A stretch of DNA of 64,000 nt, from contig JBPOHS010000114.1 in NCBI GenBank assembly GCA_052035295.1, positions 25,153-89,152 on the forward strand, read 5' to 3'. Under the pieces are notes generated by a model that was not told the origin of the DNA, did not search any database, and worked only from the letters and a program-made list of their open reading frames with translations. Of the stretch, positions 23,701 through 32,118 are shown one piece after another. Position numbers and translations under genes: made by a program. Source of the DNA: HdN1 sp052035295. Lineage in GTDB: Bacteria > Pseudomonadota > Gammaproteobacteria > Pseudomonadales > Ketobacteraceae. The stretch's first letter is position 1. Every line of letters begins with the position of its first letter.

Positions 23701-25768
23701 CAAAGGCTTCCTGAAAGACATTCTTGACCTTGTCCAGCTCGATCATGTGATCGCCGCTGTAACGCACGTTGAAATCGTAAATCCAGACCTTGTCGTGCCC
23801 CTTGGGCTCGACGGTATAGGGATGCCCGCCCAGCACGCGCAAGCCAAGGTTTTCCAGCATGGGCAACACATCGGAGAAGGCGATCGCCGACCGCGAACGG
23901 AAAATCTTGAACCGCAACGCGTCCATGTCTTCGTTCAGTGCACGATAAATCGACACGGCAAGATCACGCTGGTCCGACAGGGTTTCCAGGTGATCGACAT
24001 CGGCGGCTGCGGTGCGCGTACTGAATTCTTCGCGGTAAGCGGTGGAAAACGCATCCACATAGCGTGTGAACAACACCGAGGAACGCTCTTCGCCGAAGTA
24101 TTCGATGAGGGATTCCGAGAGACGGTCCGTCCAGGAACGCGCCAGCTCCACCATGCGATCCTCGACTTCCTTGAGGCTGAAATTCCAGTCGCCAGTCTCA
24201 CCTACACGCATGACGATATATAACCGTGCGTGCGTCGACTCAGTAAAATATGTGTTGAATTCGAGATCCAGCACATCGAGGTATTCCGCCAGCACCTGCT
24301 GGAAACGTTTGCGCAACGCGGTCGTATAACCCTCACGCGGGGCATAGATCAGACAGGTGACAAAGCGGCCGTACTGACTCTTGCGCATGAACATTTTCAG
24401 ACGTCGGCGTTCCTGTATATGCAGTACGCCTACCGCAATTTTCAGCAGTTCTTCGGTCGGGGTCTGGAACAATTCTTCCCGTGGAAAGGTTTCAAGAATC
24501 TGCAACAAACGTTTGCCGTCATGGCTTCCTGGCTCAAGCCCGGACGCTGCGAGAATCGCCTTGATTTTATGCCCCAGCAACGGGAACTCGCGAGGGGAGT
24601 TATTGAAAACGCGCGAGGTGAACAAGCCCAGAATCCGCGTTTCCCCCAACAACATGCCTTGTTCGTTGAAGTGGCGTACCGCCACAAAATCCATGTAAAC
24701 AGGCCGGTGCAGGCGCGAGCGGCTGCCGGATTTGGCAAACAGCAGGGATTTTCCCGGGCAGGCAACCGGCCCGCCGTCAGTTTCGAGCAGATCGATATGT
24801 GCAGCGCATTTGACGATGCCGAGATCCTGTCCGGGCAACGCCTGCATGTAGAGACCGCCGCTCTGTTCTTCGGCCTGGTATTCCCGAATCGCCAGGAAGG
24901 TAAAGTGATTGGCGGTCAACCAGAGCAAAAACGCCTTTATTTCTTGCGGGCTGATGTTTTCATCACGTGCGCCATAGGTAAACGTGGTGGACAGGCCTTC
25001 CACCTTTGTCAGCATGGCCGGAAAATCAACCACCGCACAGGTCAGTTCCCGCAAGATGTCATCCAGCGTCTGCACGATGTCGGCGAGCACCGTCTCATCG
25101 CTTTGACGGTCGATTTCGACATGCACCAGCGCTTCTTTCTCGCCAGCTTCGTGGTCATGCACGAAGTGGATTTTTTGCAATCGGCCCTGCGCATCGCGCT
25201 CGCTGAAAAATGCTTCTGCCACGACCGAATGTATTGTCAATCCGCGACGGTTGAGTTCCATGGCGATGGAATCGACCAGGAACGCGCGATCCGGCGAGAC
25301 GATTTCCACGATGGTGTGCGTGGTTTGCCACCCATGATCTTCAAAACGGGGGTTGAACACTCGGATGCGTGGCTGCGGTGAGGGGCGCTGCATGAGGAAA
25401 TCCCACATGGCCAGCGTCATGCCGTAAAGATCATCCATGCGTTTCTTGGCCAATTCCTCAACCGGCGCATTGGCGTAGACATAACGCGCGAATTGCATGA
25501 CCTGTTCCGCGAGCGCGGCATCATTGCTGCCCAGGCGGGCCTGCATGGTGTCATTCAAACGATTGATTAACTGGGCAAATTCTTCACGCGGGCTGGGGGT
25601 CACCATGCGCACGCTCTCCACTGTCAGGGGGCTTGTTGTTTTGGGACCGGTTGTTTTAGGACCGGTTGCTGCCGGCATTGCTGCATCTGAAGCTGCTGCG
25701 TCTGACATTACTTCTTCTGAAGAATGCGCTTCTGAAGAATGTGCATCTGCAGACTTGCTTCGAGACAT
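20744..25768 (-). CDS. gdhB: NAD-specific glutamate dehydrogenase, 180-kDa class
   Basis: This 1674-residue cytoplasmic enzyme converts glutamate and NAD+ to 2-oxoglutarate, ammonia and NADH, usually in catabolic or anaplerotic use of amino acids. It carries the long regulatory N-terminal half (ACT-like region about 80-700), then the catalytic core with EGVHLRGGKVARGGIRWSDR, VIVPVGAKGGFIPKQ (catalytic Lys) and a nucleotide-binding part (VVGIGDMSGDVFGNGLL). The C-terminal region is helical. It is slightly longer than P. aeruginosa GdhB (about 1620) because of a low-complexity N-terminus with short duplications (SSEAHSSEE, TGPKTTGPKTT). A second start at residue 21 (25708), behind GAAGAAG, is possible. 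DUF2835 follows, overlapping by one base. Confidence 0.95.
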   Translation of the reverse strand: MSRSKSADAHSSEAHSSEEVMSDAAASDAAMPAATGPKTTGPKTTSPLTVESVRMVTPSPREEFAQLINRLNDTMQARLGSNDAALAEQVMQFARYVYANAPVEELAKKRMDDLYGMTLAMWDFLMQRPSPQPRIRVFNPRFEDHGWQTTHTIVEIVSPDRAFLVDSIAMELNRRGLTIHSVVAEAFFSERDAQGRLQKIHFVHDHEAGEKEALVHVEIDRQSDETVLADIVQTLDDILRELTCAVVDFPAMLTKVEGLSTTFTYGARDENISPQEIKAFLLWLTANHFTFLAIREYQAEEQSGGLYMQALPGQDLGIVKCAAHIDLLETDGGPVACPGKSLLFAKSGSRSRLHRPVYMDFVAVRHFNEQGMLLGETRILGLFTSRVFNNSPREFPLLGHKIKAILAASGLEPGSHDGKRLLQILETFPREELFQTPTEELLKIAVGVLHIQERRRLKMFMRKSQYGRFVTCLIYAPREGYTTALRKRFQQVLAEYLDVLDLEFNTYFTESTHARLYIVMRVGETGDWNFSLKEVEDRMVELARSWTDRLSESLIEYFGEERSSVLFTRYVDAFSTAYREEFSTRTAAADVDHLETLSDQRDLAVSIYRALNEDMDALRFKIFRSRSAIAFSDVLPMLENLGLRVLGGHPYTVEPKGHDKVWIYDFNVRYSGDHMIELDKVKNVFQEAFDRIWHGNAENDSFNRLTLAVGLNWREVALLRAYAQYFRQIRFPFSQTYIKDALVDHPQLSRGFIELFDARFNPVTVRDEQKEAALVAHIRELLDKVASLDQDRILRRYLDVILATLRTNFYQQDNNGNAKDYISFKMNPHLIPDIPKPLPHYEIFVNSPRVEGVHLRGGKVARGGIRWSDRREDFRTEVLGLVKAQQVKNAVIVPVGAKGGFIPKQMPRTDNRDIIMEEGIACYKTFIRGLLDITDNIADGQVVPPAQVVRLDEDDPYLVVAADKGTATFSDIANGVAAEYCFWLGDAFASGGSAGYDHKKMGITAKGGWVSVQRHFRELGVDVQTAPITVVGIGDMSGDVFGNGLLLSRSVKLVAAFDHRHIFIDPDPDPETSFVERERLFNLPRSSWAEYNPAMISAGGGVFARSAKAITITPAMQQCFAIKAEKLTPVELIAQLLKAPVDLLWNGGIGTYIKSSKETNVDVGDKTNDPVRVNGGEVRARVIGEGGNLGMTQLGRIEYGLNGGLSNTDFIDNSGGVDCSDHEVNIKILIDDVVRSGDLTVKHRNQLLAQMTDSVAELVLLDNYRQVQCISIAKAESVYRMGEYRRYIHALVASGKLDRDLEFIPGDEELHDRLISTKGLVRPELATLLSYTKAILKDQLAHSQLHLDPYIRREAERAFPPVLLERFPDALQRHKLLPQLVATQVANTIVNYMGITFMHRMIDAAGSSPSEIARAFLAARDVFDLEYWWHEIEKLDAKVPADDQLDMMRQLIRLMRRATRWFLRNHRCGMNVEDVVKRFRPGVRDIAAAMPLVLCGSRRQGWDDQHARLVAKGVPDGLATYIAGIDSMLPALPIIQAAELTRQPVSDTASMFFGIGNYLDLYWVYEEINRLQIDNHWQALAREAYRDDLDWQQRTLTVGVMNANFEGAVDEKINQWSSIHTDMISRWRRIMVEIRAMETREFAMYGVAMRELMDLAQATLHSDVCGLGGDPLGP
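25629..25760 (-). repeat. Short duplications in the gdhB 5' coding region
   Basis: Near-repeats of GTTTTGGGACCGGTT (25638-25670) and of TTCTGAAGAATG (25716-25742) encode TGPKTTGPKTT and SSEAHSSEE. They expand a disordered N-terminal tail and look like slippage-type duplications. Confidence 0.6.
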
Positions 25769-26008
25769 ATTGTTATTGGGTGGCTCCCAACAAGCTTAGT
25801 TCACTTTACAGCGGACGTGTTTACCGCGACGTGTGCCGTACGCGAATGGTCTGGTTTGTACGCGATCGGCCGCAACTGTGCGCATGCGGATGACGGGTGA
25901 CTGCGGGGGTCTGAGTGGGGTTGTAGCGGGTGGCAGTAGCGGGTGGCAGAAGGGAGTGCGACAGGGAAGCGGGCCACCAGACGCCACAGGCGCTGGTGGC
26001 CCGAGGAA

Positions 26009-26833
26009 TCAGCCGGGCCAGCTCACCACACCTGTGTAGGTGAGTATGAGCAGTAACGAACCAAATGCGATGCGATAGTAGGCAAAAATGGTGAAATCAT
26101 GTTTGGACACATAATGCACCAGCCCTCGCACCACCAGAAGCGCGGCGACAAAGGTGGCCACACCGCCCACCGCCAGCACGCCGAGATCATCGATGGAAAA
26201 CAATTCACGGTGCTTGTAGATGTCATACACCGTGGCCGCGAACATCGTCGGAATGGCCAGAAAGAAGGAAAATTCCGCCGCCGCCTTGCGTGAAAGCCCC
26301 AGAAACAGACCGCCAATGATGGTGGCCCCTGAGCGCGAGGTGCCGGGAATCATCGCAAGACACTGCGCACAACCAATCTTGAACGCATCCATCGGCCCCA
26401 TATCATCCACTTCCTGAACGCGCACCGTATGCTGACGCTTTTCGGCCCACAGAATCAGGAATCCGCCCACGATAAGGGCAACAGCGACCGGTACCGGGAA
26501 AAACAAATACTGCTTGATGATCTTGATGGCGAAAAATCCAACAATGGCCGCAGGCAGGAACGCAATCAGAACATTCAGGACAAACTTTTGCGCCCCGGGC
26601 TCCGAAACCACGCCTGTTGCGACCTTCACAAGCCGCTGCCGATATTCCCAGCAAATCGCCAGAATGGCGGCGAGCTGTATCGCCACGGTAAAGACGTCGC
26701 GCTTGTCCTTGTCGAGAAAATTGAGCAATTCACCGGTGATTATCAGGTGTCCGGTGCTGGAGACAGGCAAAAACTCGGTTATTCCCTCAACCACGCCCAT
26801 CACGATGGCTTTGAGAAACAAAATCAGATCCAC
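26009..26833 (-). CDS. uppP: Undecaprenyl-diphosphatase UppP/BacA
   Basis: This 274-residue polytopic inner-membrane enzyme dephosphorylates undecaprenyl pyrophosphate to recycle the lipid carrier for peptidoglycan and other surface polymers, and confers bacitracin tolerance when abundant. Family motifs are present: the GVVEGITEFLPVSSTGHLII segment with the catalytic Glu region, and a PGTSRSGATIIGGLFLGLSR segment. About eight membrane helices are visible. The start is GTG at 26833 with AAGGG 9 bases upstream. Monocistronic, with the pseudogene region upstream. The call is secure. Confidence 0.96.
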   Translation of the reverse strand: MDLILFLKAIVMGVVEGITEFLPVSSTGHLIITGELLNFLDKDKRDVFTVAIQLAAILAICWEYRQRLVKVATGVVSEPGAQKFVLNVLIAFLPAAIVGFFAIKIIKQYLFFPVPVAVALIVGGFLILWAEKRQHTVRVQEVDDMGPMDAFKIGCAQCLAMIPGTSRSGATIIGGLFLGLSRKAAAEFSFFLAIPTMFAATVYDIYKHRELFSIDDLGVLAVGGVATFVAALLVVRGLVHYVSKHDFTIFAYYRIAFGSLLLILTYTGVVSWPG

Positions 26834-26929
26834 ACGACGCCCTTATCAAAATGCCAAGCAAGAGGGCTGATCATACGCAAAATGCGTTCCAAAATCATCT
26901 TTGCCGACATGCGACCAGCCGGTAAAAAA

Positions 26930-26966
26930 TCACACCAGGGGCTGTCCATCACACCAGGGGCTGTCC
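26930..26966. repeat. Tandem 19-base duplication at a pseudogene 3' end
   Basis: TCACACCAGGGGCTGTCC occurs at 26930-26947 and again at 26949-26966, separated by one base. On the minus strand it duplicates the last codons and stop of the DUF2236 remnant. Confidence 0.85.
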
Positions 26967-27233
26967 GGCACGCAACCTGCGCTGGAAATCCCACCAGAGC
27001 ACCTTGACCGGGAGCTGCCGAAGAATGCGCGGCACCGGTCGATTCAGCGTTGCCACGGACTTTATCAGGAGATCAAATGCCTGCTGCTGCCGCTCGCCCC
27101 ATGGCAAGCGCATTTCCGTGCGGATCTTGGCCGGCAGGAATCCGGCGGTCATGAAGCGATAGGTTGGTCCAAATACCTTGCTCACCGCCGCCGGCAATCG
27201 ACAAGGCATCGAATACGCCGGGATACTGCTCAT
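26949..27233 (-). pseudogene. DUF2236 (MpaB-like oxygenase) C-terminal remnant
   Basis: On the minus strand, residues from about 27176 down read FGPTYRFMTAGFLPAKIRTE, RLPWGERQQQAFDLL and VPRILRQLPVKVLWWDFQRR. These match the last 65-70 residues of DUF2236/MpaB-type proteins, which are normally 250-300 residues. No N-terminal half is present in any frame. The sequence just upstream in another frame (27073-27330, MRAPDAKLTDISGKRSGLQ) is not recognisably part of it. A deletion therefore seems to have removed most of the gene. The remaining open frame ends at a duplicated stop region. I do not expect a functional protein. Confidence 0.65.
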
Positions 27234-27542
27234 CCCATTCCTTCAGACTCAAGGGTTCGGGCCACGACGTTTGCAGACCCGATCGTTTGCCTGATATATC
27301 CGTCAGTTTTGCATCGGGAGCACGCATTTCACACCTTCCTCCGCCTGTATTGTCTGACACGCATCAAGCTACCGGACAAGCACCATCAATGAACACACTG
27401 TTCATAAATGATAGTCATCAAAACAACGGCCGGGATTTTATTTGCGTGAACAGGGCGCAACGCGCCCTCGCCGTTATGCACCCCATCGACGGCTGGAAGA
27501 AGTTTTGCTAGTGTCGAGCGAGTTTTCAATGGAGCGCGACAC

Positions 27543-29165
27543 ATGACAGAAACGTTTGATTATCTGGTGCTGGGGGGTGGTTCGGCAGGTTGCGCGGTGG
27601 CCAGCCGATTGAGTGAAGATGCGGACGTGTCGGTCGCCCTCATCGAAGCAGGAAAGGCAGGCGATGGCTGGATGGTAAACATTCCGGCAGCCATTGTCCT
27701 GTCGGTACCTTCCGGCATCAACAGCCGCAACCTCGATACCGAACCCCAACCGGGCCTGCGCGGACGTGTCGGTTACCAGCCACGGGGCAAAGTGCTGGGC
27801 GGGTCATCGGCGATCAATGCCATGGTGTACATTCGCGGCCACCGCACTGACTATGACCAATGGGCAGCACTGGGCAATCACGGCTGGTCTTATGATGAGG
27901 TGCTTCCGTACTTCAAGAGGTCCGAGCACAACGAAGTGTTCAACGATCAGTGGCACGGCCAGGGTGGCCCGCTCAATGTGAGCAACCTGCGTACCGATCA
28001 CCCGGTGCATCAACGGTATCTTGAAGCCGCACGGCAGGTCGGCTATCCCGTCATCGATGATTTCAACGGGGCCGAGCAGGAAGGTATCGGCATTTTCCAG
28101 GTCACCCAAAAAAATGGGGAGCGTTGGAGTGCCGCGCGCGCCTACATCCATCCCCACATGGGTACACGCCCTAACCTGAAAGTCGAACTGCAGGCACAAG
28201 TACGGCGCATCCTGTTCGAAGGCAAGCGCGCGGTCGGTGTCGAAATCGAACAGGCAGGCGTAACGCGAATCTTGCGGGCCAAACGGGAAATAGTCGTCAG
28301 CGCAGGCGCATTCCATTCACCACAGCTACTGATGCTGTCAGGCATTGGCGATGGGGCTGAATTGCAAAAACTCGGCATTCCGGTGGTTCACTCACTGCCG
28401 GGCGTGGGCAAGAACCTGCAGGATCACCCGGATTTCGTTTTCGGTTACACCACCAAAAGTCTGGATTTTGGTGGCTTGTCGGTGCCGGGCGCGGGCCGAA
28501 TGCTGAAGGAAATCATGCGCTTCCGCCGCGAGCGGCGTGGCCAGATTACCTCCAATTATGCCGAGGCCGGCGGTTTTCTCAAAACCCGCCCGGACCTGGA
28601 TGCACCGGATATCCAACTACATTTTGTCACTGCACTGGTCGAAGATCACGCCCGCAAAATGCGCTATGGACACGGTTTTTCCTGTCACGTTTGCGTGCTG
28701 CGTCCCAAAAGTCGTGGCAACGTCAGCCTCTATAACGCTGATCCTCACGCCCCGCCCCGGGTCCATCCCAACTTCCTGGGTGAAGAGGAAGACCTGCAGG
28801 TGCTGGTCGAGGGATTCAAGATGACCCGCAAGCTGATGGACGCCCCTGCCCTGGCGCCCTTGCGTGCAGAAGAGTGCTTCACCGCACACGTCAAGACCGA
28901 TGAAGACATCATCAATGTGCTACGCGAGCGCGTCGACACGGTTTATCACCCGGTAGGCAGTTGCAAGATGGGTATTGATGACATGGCCGTCGTCGATCCG
29001 CAACTGCGGGTTTACGGTGTCGAGGGACTGCGTGTGGTGGATGCGTCAATAATGCCCACACTGATTGGCGGCAATACCAACGCACCCGCCATCATGATCG
29101 CGGAAAAAGCCGCCGACATGATGCGTGCCGATGCAAGAAGCGCGTCTCTCAGGTCAACGGCCTGA
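27543..29165 (+). CDS. GMC-family FAD-dependent alcohol/choline-type dehydrogenase
   Basis: This 540-residue flavoprotein has an N-terminal FAD-binding LVLGGGSAGCAVASRLSED, the GMC signature GKVLGGSSAINAMVYIRGH (about 85-103), the second signature SAGAFHSPQLLMLSGIG (about 260), and the C-terminal DTVYHPVGSCKMG with the active-site His and GGNTNAPAIMIAEKAA. It oxidises an alcohol with transfer to a quinone or similar acceptor. The closest named relatives are BetA and the medium-chain alcohol dehydrogenase AlkJ; the sequence alone does not decide between them. In a genome with an AlkB hydroxylase an AlkJ-like role is attractive. GGAG lies 8 bases before the ATG. Single gene, convergent with the RND transporter. 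Confidence 0.9.
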   Translation: MTETFDYLVLGGGSAGCAVASRLSEDADVSVALIEAGKAGDGWMVNIPAAIVLSVPSGINSRNLDTEPQPGLRGRVGYQPRGKVLGGSSAINAMVYIRGHRTDYDQWAALGNHGWSYDEVLPYFKRSEHNEVFNDQWHGQGGPLNVSNLRTDHPVHQRYLEAARQVGYPVIDDFNGAEQEGIGIFQVTQKNGERWSAARAYIHPHMGTRPNLKVELQAQVRRILFEGKRAVGVEIEQAGVTRILRAKREIVVSAGAFHSPQLLMLSGIGDGAELQKLGIPVVHSLPGVGKNLQDHPDFVFGYTTKSLDFGGLSVPGAGRMLKEIMRFRRERRGQITSNYAEAGGFLKTRPDLDAPDIQLHFVTALVEDHARKMRYGHGFSCHVCVLRPKSRGNVSLYNADPHAPPRVHPNFLGEEEDLQVLVEGFKMTRKLMDAPALAPLRAEECFTAHVKTDEDIINVLRERVDTVYHPVGSCKMGIDDMAVVDPQLRVYGVEGLRVVDASIMPTLIGGNTNAPAIMIAEKAADMMRADARSASLRSTA

Positions 29166-29192
29166 TACTGCCAATGGCGCGCTCCCCCTGCC

Positions 29193-31538
29193 CTATGCAG
29201 TGGCGGGAGCGCGGCGCTTGTCGCGGAGCCGGATCAGCAATTCCGCGATTGCTGGTAGCAACCACATGGCGCCGATCATGTTCCAGACGAACATGAAGGT
29301 CAGCAGCAGCCCCATGTCGGCCTGGAATTTGATTTCCGAGAAAATCCAGGTGCCCGTGCCCAGTGCCAGCGAGATGCCGGTGAACGCAACGGCCTTGCCA
29401 GTGACACACAGCGTTTCCAGATAGGCTTCCCGCACCCCCATCCCTTTGCTGAGGTATTCCTGCATTTTGGAATAGATGTAGATACCGTAATCGACACCGA
29501 TACCCACACCCAGCGCGATGACGGGGAGCGTGCCGATTTTCACGCCCATGCCCAGCATGGTCATGATGGCCTCACACAATATGGAAGTCAGCACCAGCGG
29601 TGTAATCACGCAAATGGTTGCCAGCACAGAAAAATTGAACGTCATCCAGCACATCAGCACCACAATGCCATAGACCAGCCACAACATCGGACGCGCGGCT
29701 TCCTTGATGGTTTCGTTCATCGCGGCTTCCAGCCCGGCCGAACCCGCTGCCAACAGGAACACCGTTACATCGGGGTCGTTGTTATCCGCAGCAAACTGCT
29801 TCACGCCATCGGTGACGCGCGTAAGGAGCACATCCGTATGGTTCTCGAGAAACAGATAGACGAAGACCAGATCGCAGTTGATGTTGATCAGGTCAGGCGG
29901 CAGGTTCTGTACGGTATTGTTCAGAATTTCCGGGATTTTGTTCAGTTCACCCCACTTGGGATTACCTTCGTTGTATCCCATCAATACTTTCTTGGCGACA
30001 ACGGTTTCAGAAAGCACCACCTGGACGCCTTCAATGTTTTCCATATACCAGCTGAACCGGTCGATGGACTCCATGGTGGCGTAGGAGGTGCACTTGTCCT
30101 TGGGCGTTTCGACCATCACCACCATGATGTCGGGACTCATGGAGTAATTGGAAGTGAGAAAACTGAAATCCTGGTTGTAGCGCGAATTTTCACGCAGTTC
30201 CGGCGCGCCTGCATCCAGATCCCCGGTTTTGAGATCGAGTGCAATCCAGTACGCCACCGCTCCCATGAAAATGGCAATGATGATCGATTTAAACCCGATT
30301 TTCGGATCTGCCATTTTTGACAGAAACACCCAGATTTTCGGGTGATTTGACAGCGAGTGACGGGTCATTTCGATGCGCTTGGGAGAAATGCCAAAATAGC
30401 TGAACAGCAATTTCACCAGAATGAGATTGGTAAAGGCGACGATCGCCGTACCGATGCCTGCCGCTACCGCCAGTTCCTGGATGACGCGAATATCAATGAT
30501 ATACATGGTCAGAAAGCCGATCGCATCCGCGCCCAATGCCGCCGCGCCTGGCGCAAACAGCGAACGGAAGACGATACGCGCTGACTGCAGGTTATCCTGC
30601 CCTTCCACCTTGGCGGCAGCAAAACTCGTCACGATCTGCACGCTGTGACTCACTGCCATGGCGAAAATCAGGAAGGGAATCAACATCGAATACGGTCCGA
30701 TGCCATAACCGAGCAGTTTGAGAATACCCAGCTGCCAAACCACCGCGACCAGGGAACAGAAGACAATCATCAAAGAGCTGCGCAGGCAACGCGTATCGAC
30801 CCACAGCAGGGCAAACGTCATCACGACTGCGATAAAGAAGAACGTAGCCACTTCGGTCGCGCCATCGAGAATGTCGCCGACCTTTTTACCAAAGCCGGTA
30901 ATATAAATGCGAATGTGCTCGTTCTGGAATTTGTCGCGAATTTTCTCTTCCAACGTGTGCGACAGCAATTGATAATCGTGCTTTTCGCCGCTGGCTGGAT
31001 CAAAATCCACCAGCGGAATATTGACCGTGGTCGATTTGAAATTGTCTGCCACCAGACGCCCGACGATCGATGCTTTCAGCACATTGCTGCGAACCGCTTC
31101 GATTTGTTCCGGTGTACCGGCGTAATCGGCCGGAATGACTTCACCGCCGACAAAGCCGTCTTCGGTAATATCGGTCCAGCGCACATTGGCAGTCCACAGC
31201 GATTGAACCCGCGACTTGTCAACGCCCGGAATATAAGACACTTCATCAGTGATTTTCCGCAAGACTTCCAGATAATCAGCGGTATAAATATCCCCCTGGG
31301 TGGTTTCCACGATCACCCGGATTTCGTTGCTGAGGGTAAGATCCTTTTTATGCGCCAGCCGGTTTTGCATGTACGGATGTTCGTTCGGGAGCGTTTTCTC
31401 GAGGTTTGCATCCATTCCCACCATGGACGCCTGCCACCCCAGAAACCCGGTTACGAGCGCGAAAATGACAATATAGAGCCCGCGATAGCCGAAGAACAGG
31501 TCTTCACAAAAACGGACAAAGGAACGGCGTTCAGCCAT
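29193..31538 (-). CDS. RND/MMPL-superfamily exporter
   Basis: This inner-membrane transporter has about 781 residues from the ATG at 31538 (an in-frame GTG at 31550 adds four). Layout is typical: one N-terminal helix (GLYIVIFALVTGFLGWQA), a large periplasmic domain (about 45-220), five helices (e.g. EVATFFFIAVVMTFALLWVD; MLIPFLIFAMAVSHSVQIV), a second periplasmic domain (about 435-610), then a further helix block containing ALGVGIGVDYGIYIYSKM. The conserved Asp in GVDYG is the usual proton-relay residue of MMPL proteins. Such transporters, sterol-sensing-domain related, export lipids or hydrophobic compounds. The substrate is unknown. No periplasmic adaptor or outer-membrane partner is adjacent, though a beta-barrel and a lipoprotein gene lie nearby. 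Confidence 0.9.
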   Translation of the reverse strand: MAERRSFVRFCEDLFFGYRGLYIVIFALVTGFLGWQASMVGMDANLEKTLPNEHPYMQNRLAHKKDLTLSNEIRVIVETTQGDIYTADYLEVLRKITDEVSYIPGVDKSRVQSLWTANVRWTDITEDGFVGGEVIPADYAGTPEQIEAVRSNVLKASIVGRLVADNFKSTTVNIPLVDFDPASGEKHDYQLLSHTLEEKIRDKFQNEHIRIYITGFGKKVGDILDGATEVATFFFIAVVMTFALLWVDTRCLRSSLMIVFCSLVAVVWQLGILKLLGYGIGPYSMLIPFLIFAMAVSHSVQIVTSFAAAKVEGQDNLQSARIVFRSLFAPGAAALGADAIGFLTMYIIDIRVIQELAVAAGIGTAIVAFTNLILVKLLFSYFGISPKRIEMTRHSLSNHPKIWVFLSKMADPKIGFKSIIIAIFMGAVAYWIALDLKTGDLDAGAPELRENSRYNQDFSFLTSNYSMSPDIMVVMVETPKDKCTSYATMESIDRFSWYMENIEGVQVVLSETVVAKKVLMGYNEGNPKWGELNKIPEILNNTVQNLPPDLININCDLVFVYLFLENHTDVLLTRVTDGVKQFAADNNDPDVTVFLLAAGSAGLEAAMNETIKEAARPMLWLVYGIVVLMCWMTFNFSVLATICVITPLVLTSILCEAIMTMLGMGVKIGTLPVIALGVGIGVDYGIYIYSKMQEYLSKGMGVREAYLETLCVTGKAVAFTGISLALGTGTWIFSEIKFQADMGLLLTFMFVWNMIGAMWLLPAIAELLIRLRDKRRAPATA

Positions 31539-31712
31539 GACAAAGCTCACTAACTACCTGAAAGGAAACCATTTCATCCGACCGATGAAATCCATGCCCG
31601 CAGGGCGACAGTCAAGGAACCGGATACGCATTTACCAAGCATAGTAAGTTTTGGTTTGCTGTCAGCGTTTCCTGACAAGAATCTGACAGGAATCACTTTC
31701 AGAAAATATCGC

Positions 31713-31739
31713 TCAAGTTTCGTCACGACTTGCCGATGG
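31713..31739 (+). promoter_or_regulatory. Sigma-28 promoter of the yjfB-like gene
   Basis: TCAAGTTT (31713-31720), 11 bases, GCCGATGG (31732-31739) fits the extended consensus TAAAGTTT-N11-GCCGATAA with three mismatches and exact spacing. It lies 35 bases before the ATG. Confidence 0.75.
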
Positions 31740-31773
31740 GACATCTGAACACCCCCAACCCAGGATAACGCTC

Positions 31774-31974
31774 ATGGAAGTTTCCACCATTGCTGGCATG
31801 GCCACCGATATGTCGAACGTCAACCTGCAACAAGCCAAGGACGTTGCCGTGCTGAAGAAGGCCATCGACATCGAAGCGCAAGGCGCGTTGCAACTGATTT
31901 CTTCAATGGCACCGCTGCCCACGGTCTCTTCTACCGGCGGGACTGCGGGGCTGGTGATCAACGAGCGGGCTTGA
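31774..31974 (+). CDS. YjfB-family putative motility protein
   Basis: This 66-residue protein, MEVSTIAGMATDMSNVNLQQ, then DVAVLKKAIDIEAQGALQLISSM, matches the small YjfB family, which is annotated as a putative motility protein and found in flagellated bacteria. Its biochemical role is unknown. AGGA precedes the ATG. A sigma-28 promoter upstream independently supports a flagellar role. The stop codon lies inside a perfect hairpin (AGCGGGC TTGAT GCCCGCT, 31964-31982). The gene is single; its neighbours are not motility genes. Confidence 0.85.
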   Translation: MEVSTIAGMATDMSNVNLQQAKDVAVLKKAIDIEAQGALQLISSMAPLPTVSSTGGTAGLVINERA

Positions 31975-31982
31975 TGCCCGCT
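31964..31982 (+). terminator. Hairpin spanning the yjfB stop codon
   Basis: AGCGGGC-TTGAT-GCCCGCT; the loop contains the TGA stop. No T run follows, so it may act as a 3'-end stabiliser rather than a classical terminator. Confidence 0.5.
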
Positions 31983-32118
31983 GCACCTGCCGGTCTTCCT
32001 GTCCTGAGCACGCCATCCGCTGGCAAACCAATTTAGCCGACCCACTTTAAGTTTCTGTTTCGCTTGCTACACTGGCTCTAAGATCCCCTGCCCCCGCAAG
32101 AACAATCAGGAGTTGAAC

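Noticed and set aside
20909..25381. Several long plus-strand frames opposite the glutamate dehydrogenase gene
   Set aside because: All are antisense to well-conserved gdhB sequence and lack any family motif.
27073..27360. 95-residue minus-strand frame beginning MSDNTGGGRC
   Set aside because: It overlaps the DUF2236 remnant in another frame and no family was recognised. It may be part of the deletion scar but cannot be called a gene.
30645..31553. 302-residue plus-strand frame opposite the RND exporter
   Set aside because: It is a shadow of the transporter, rich in His/Gln/Asn, with no motif and no ribosome binding site.
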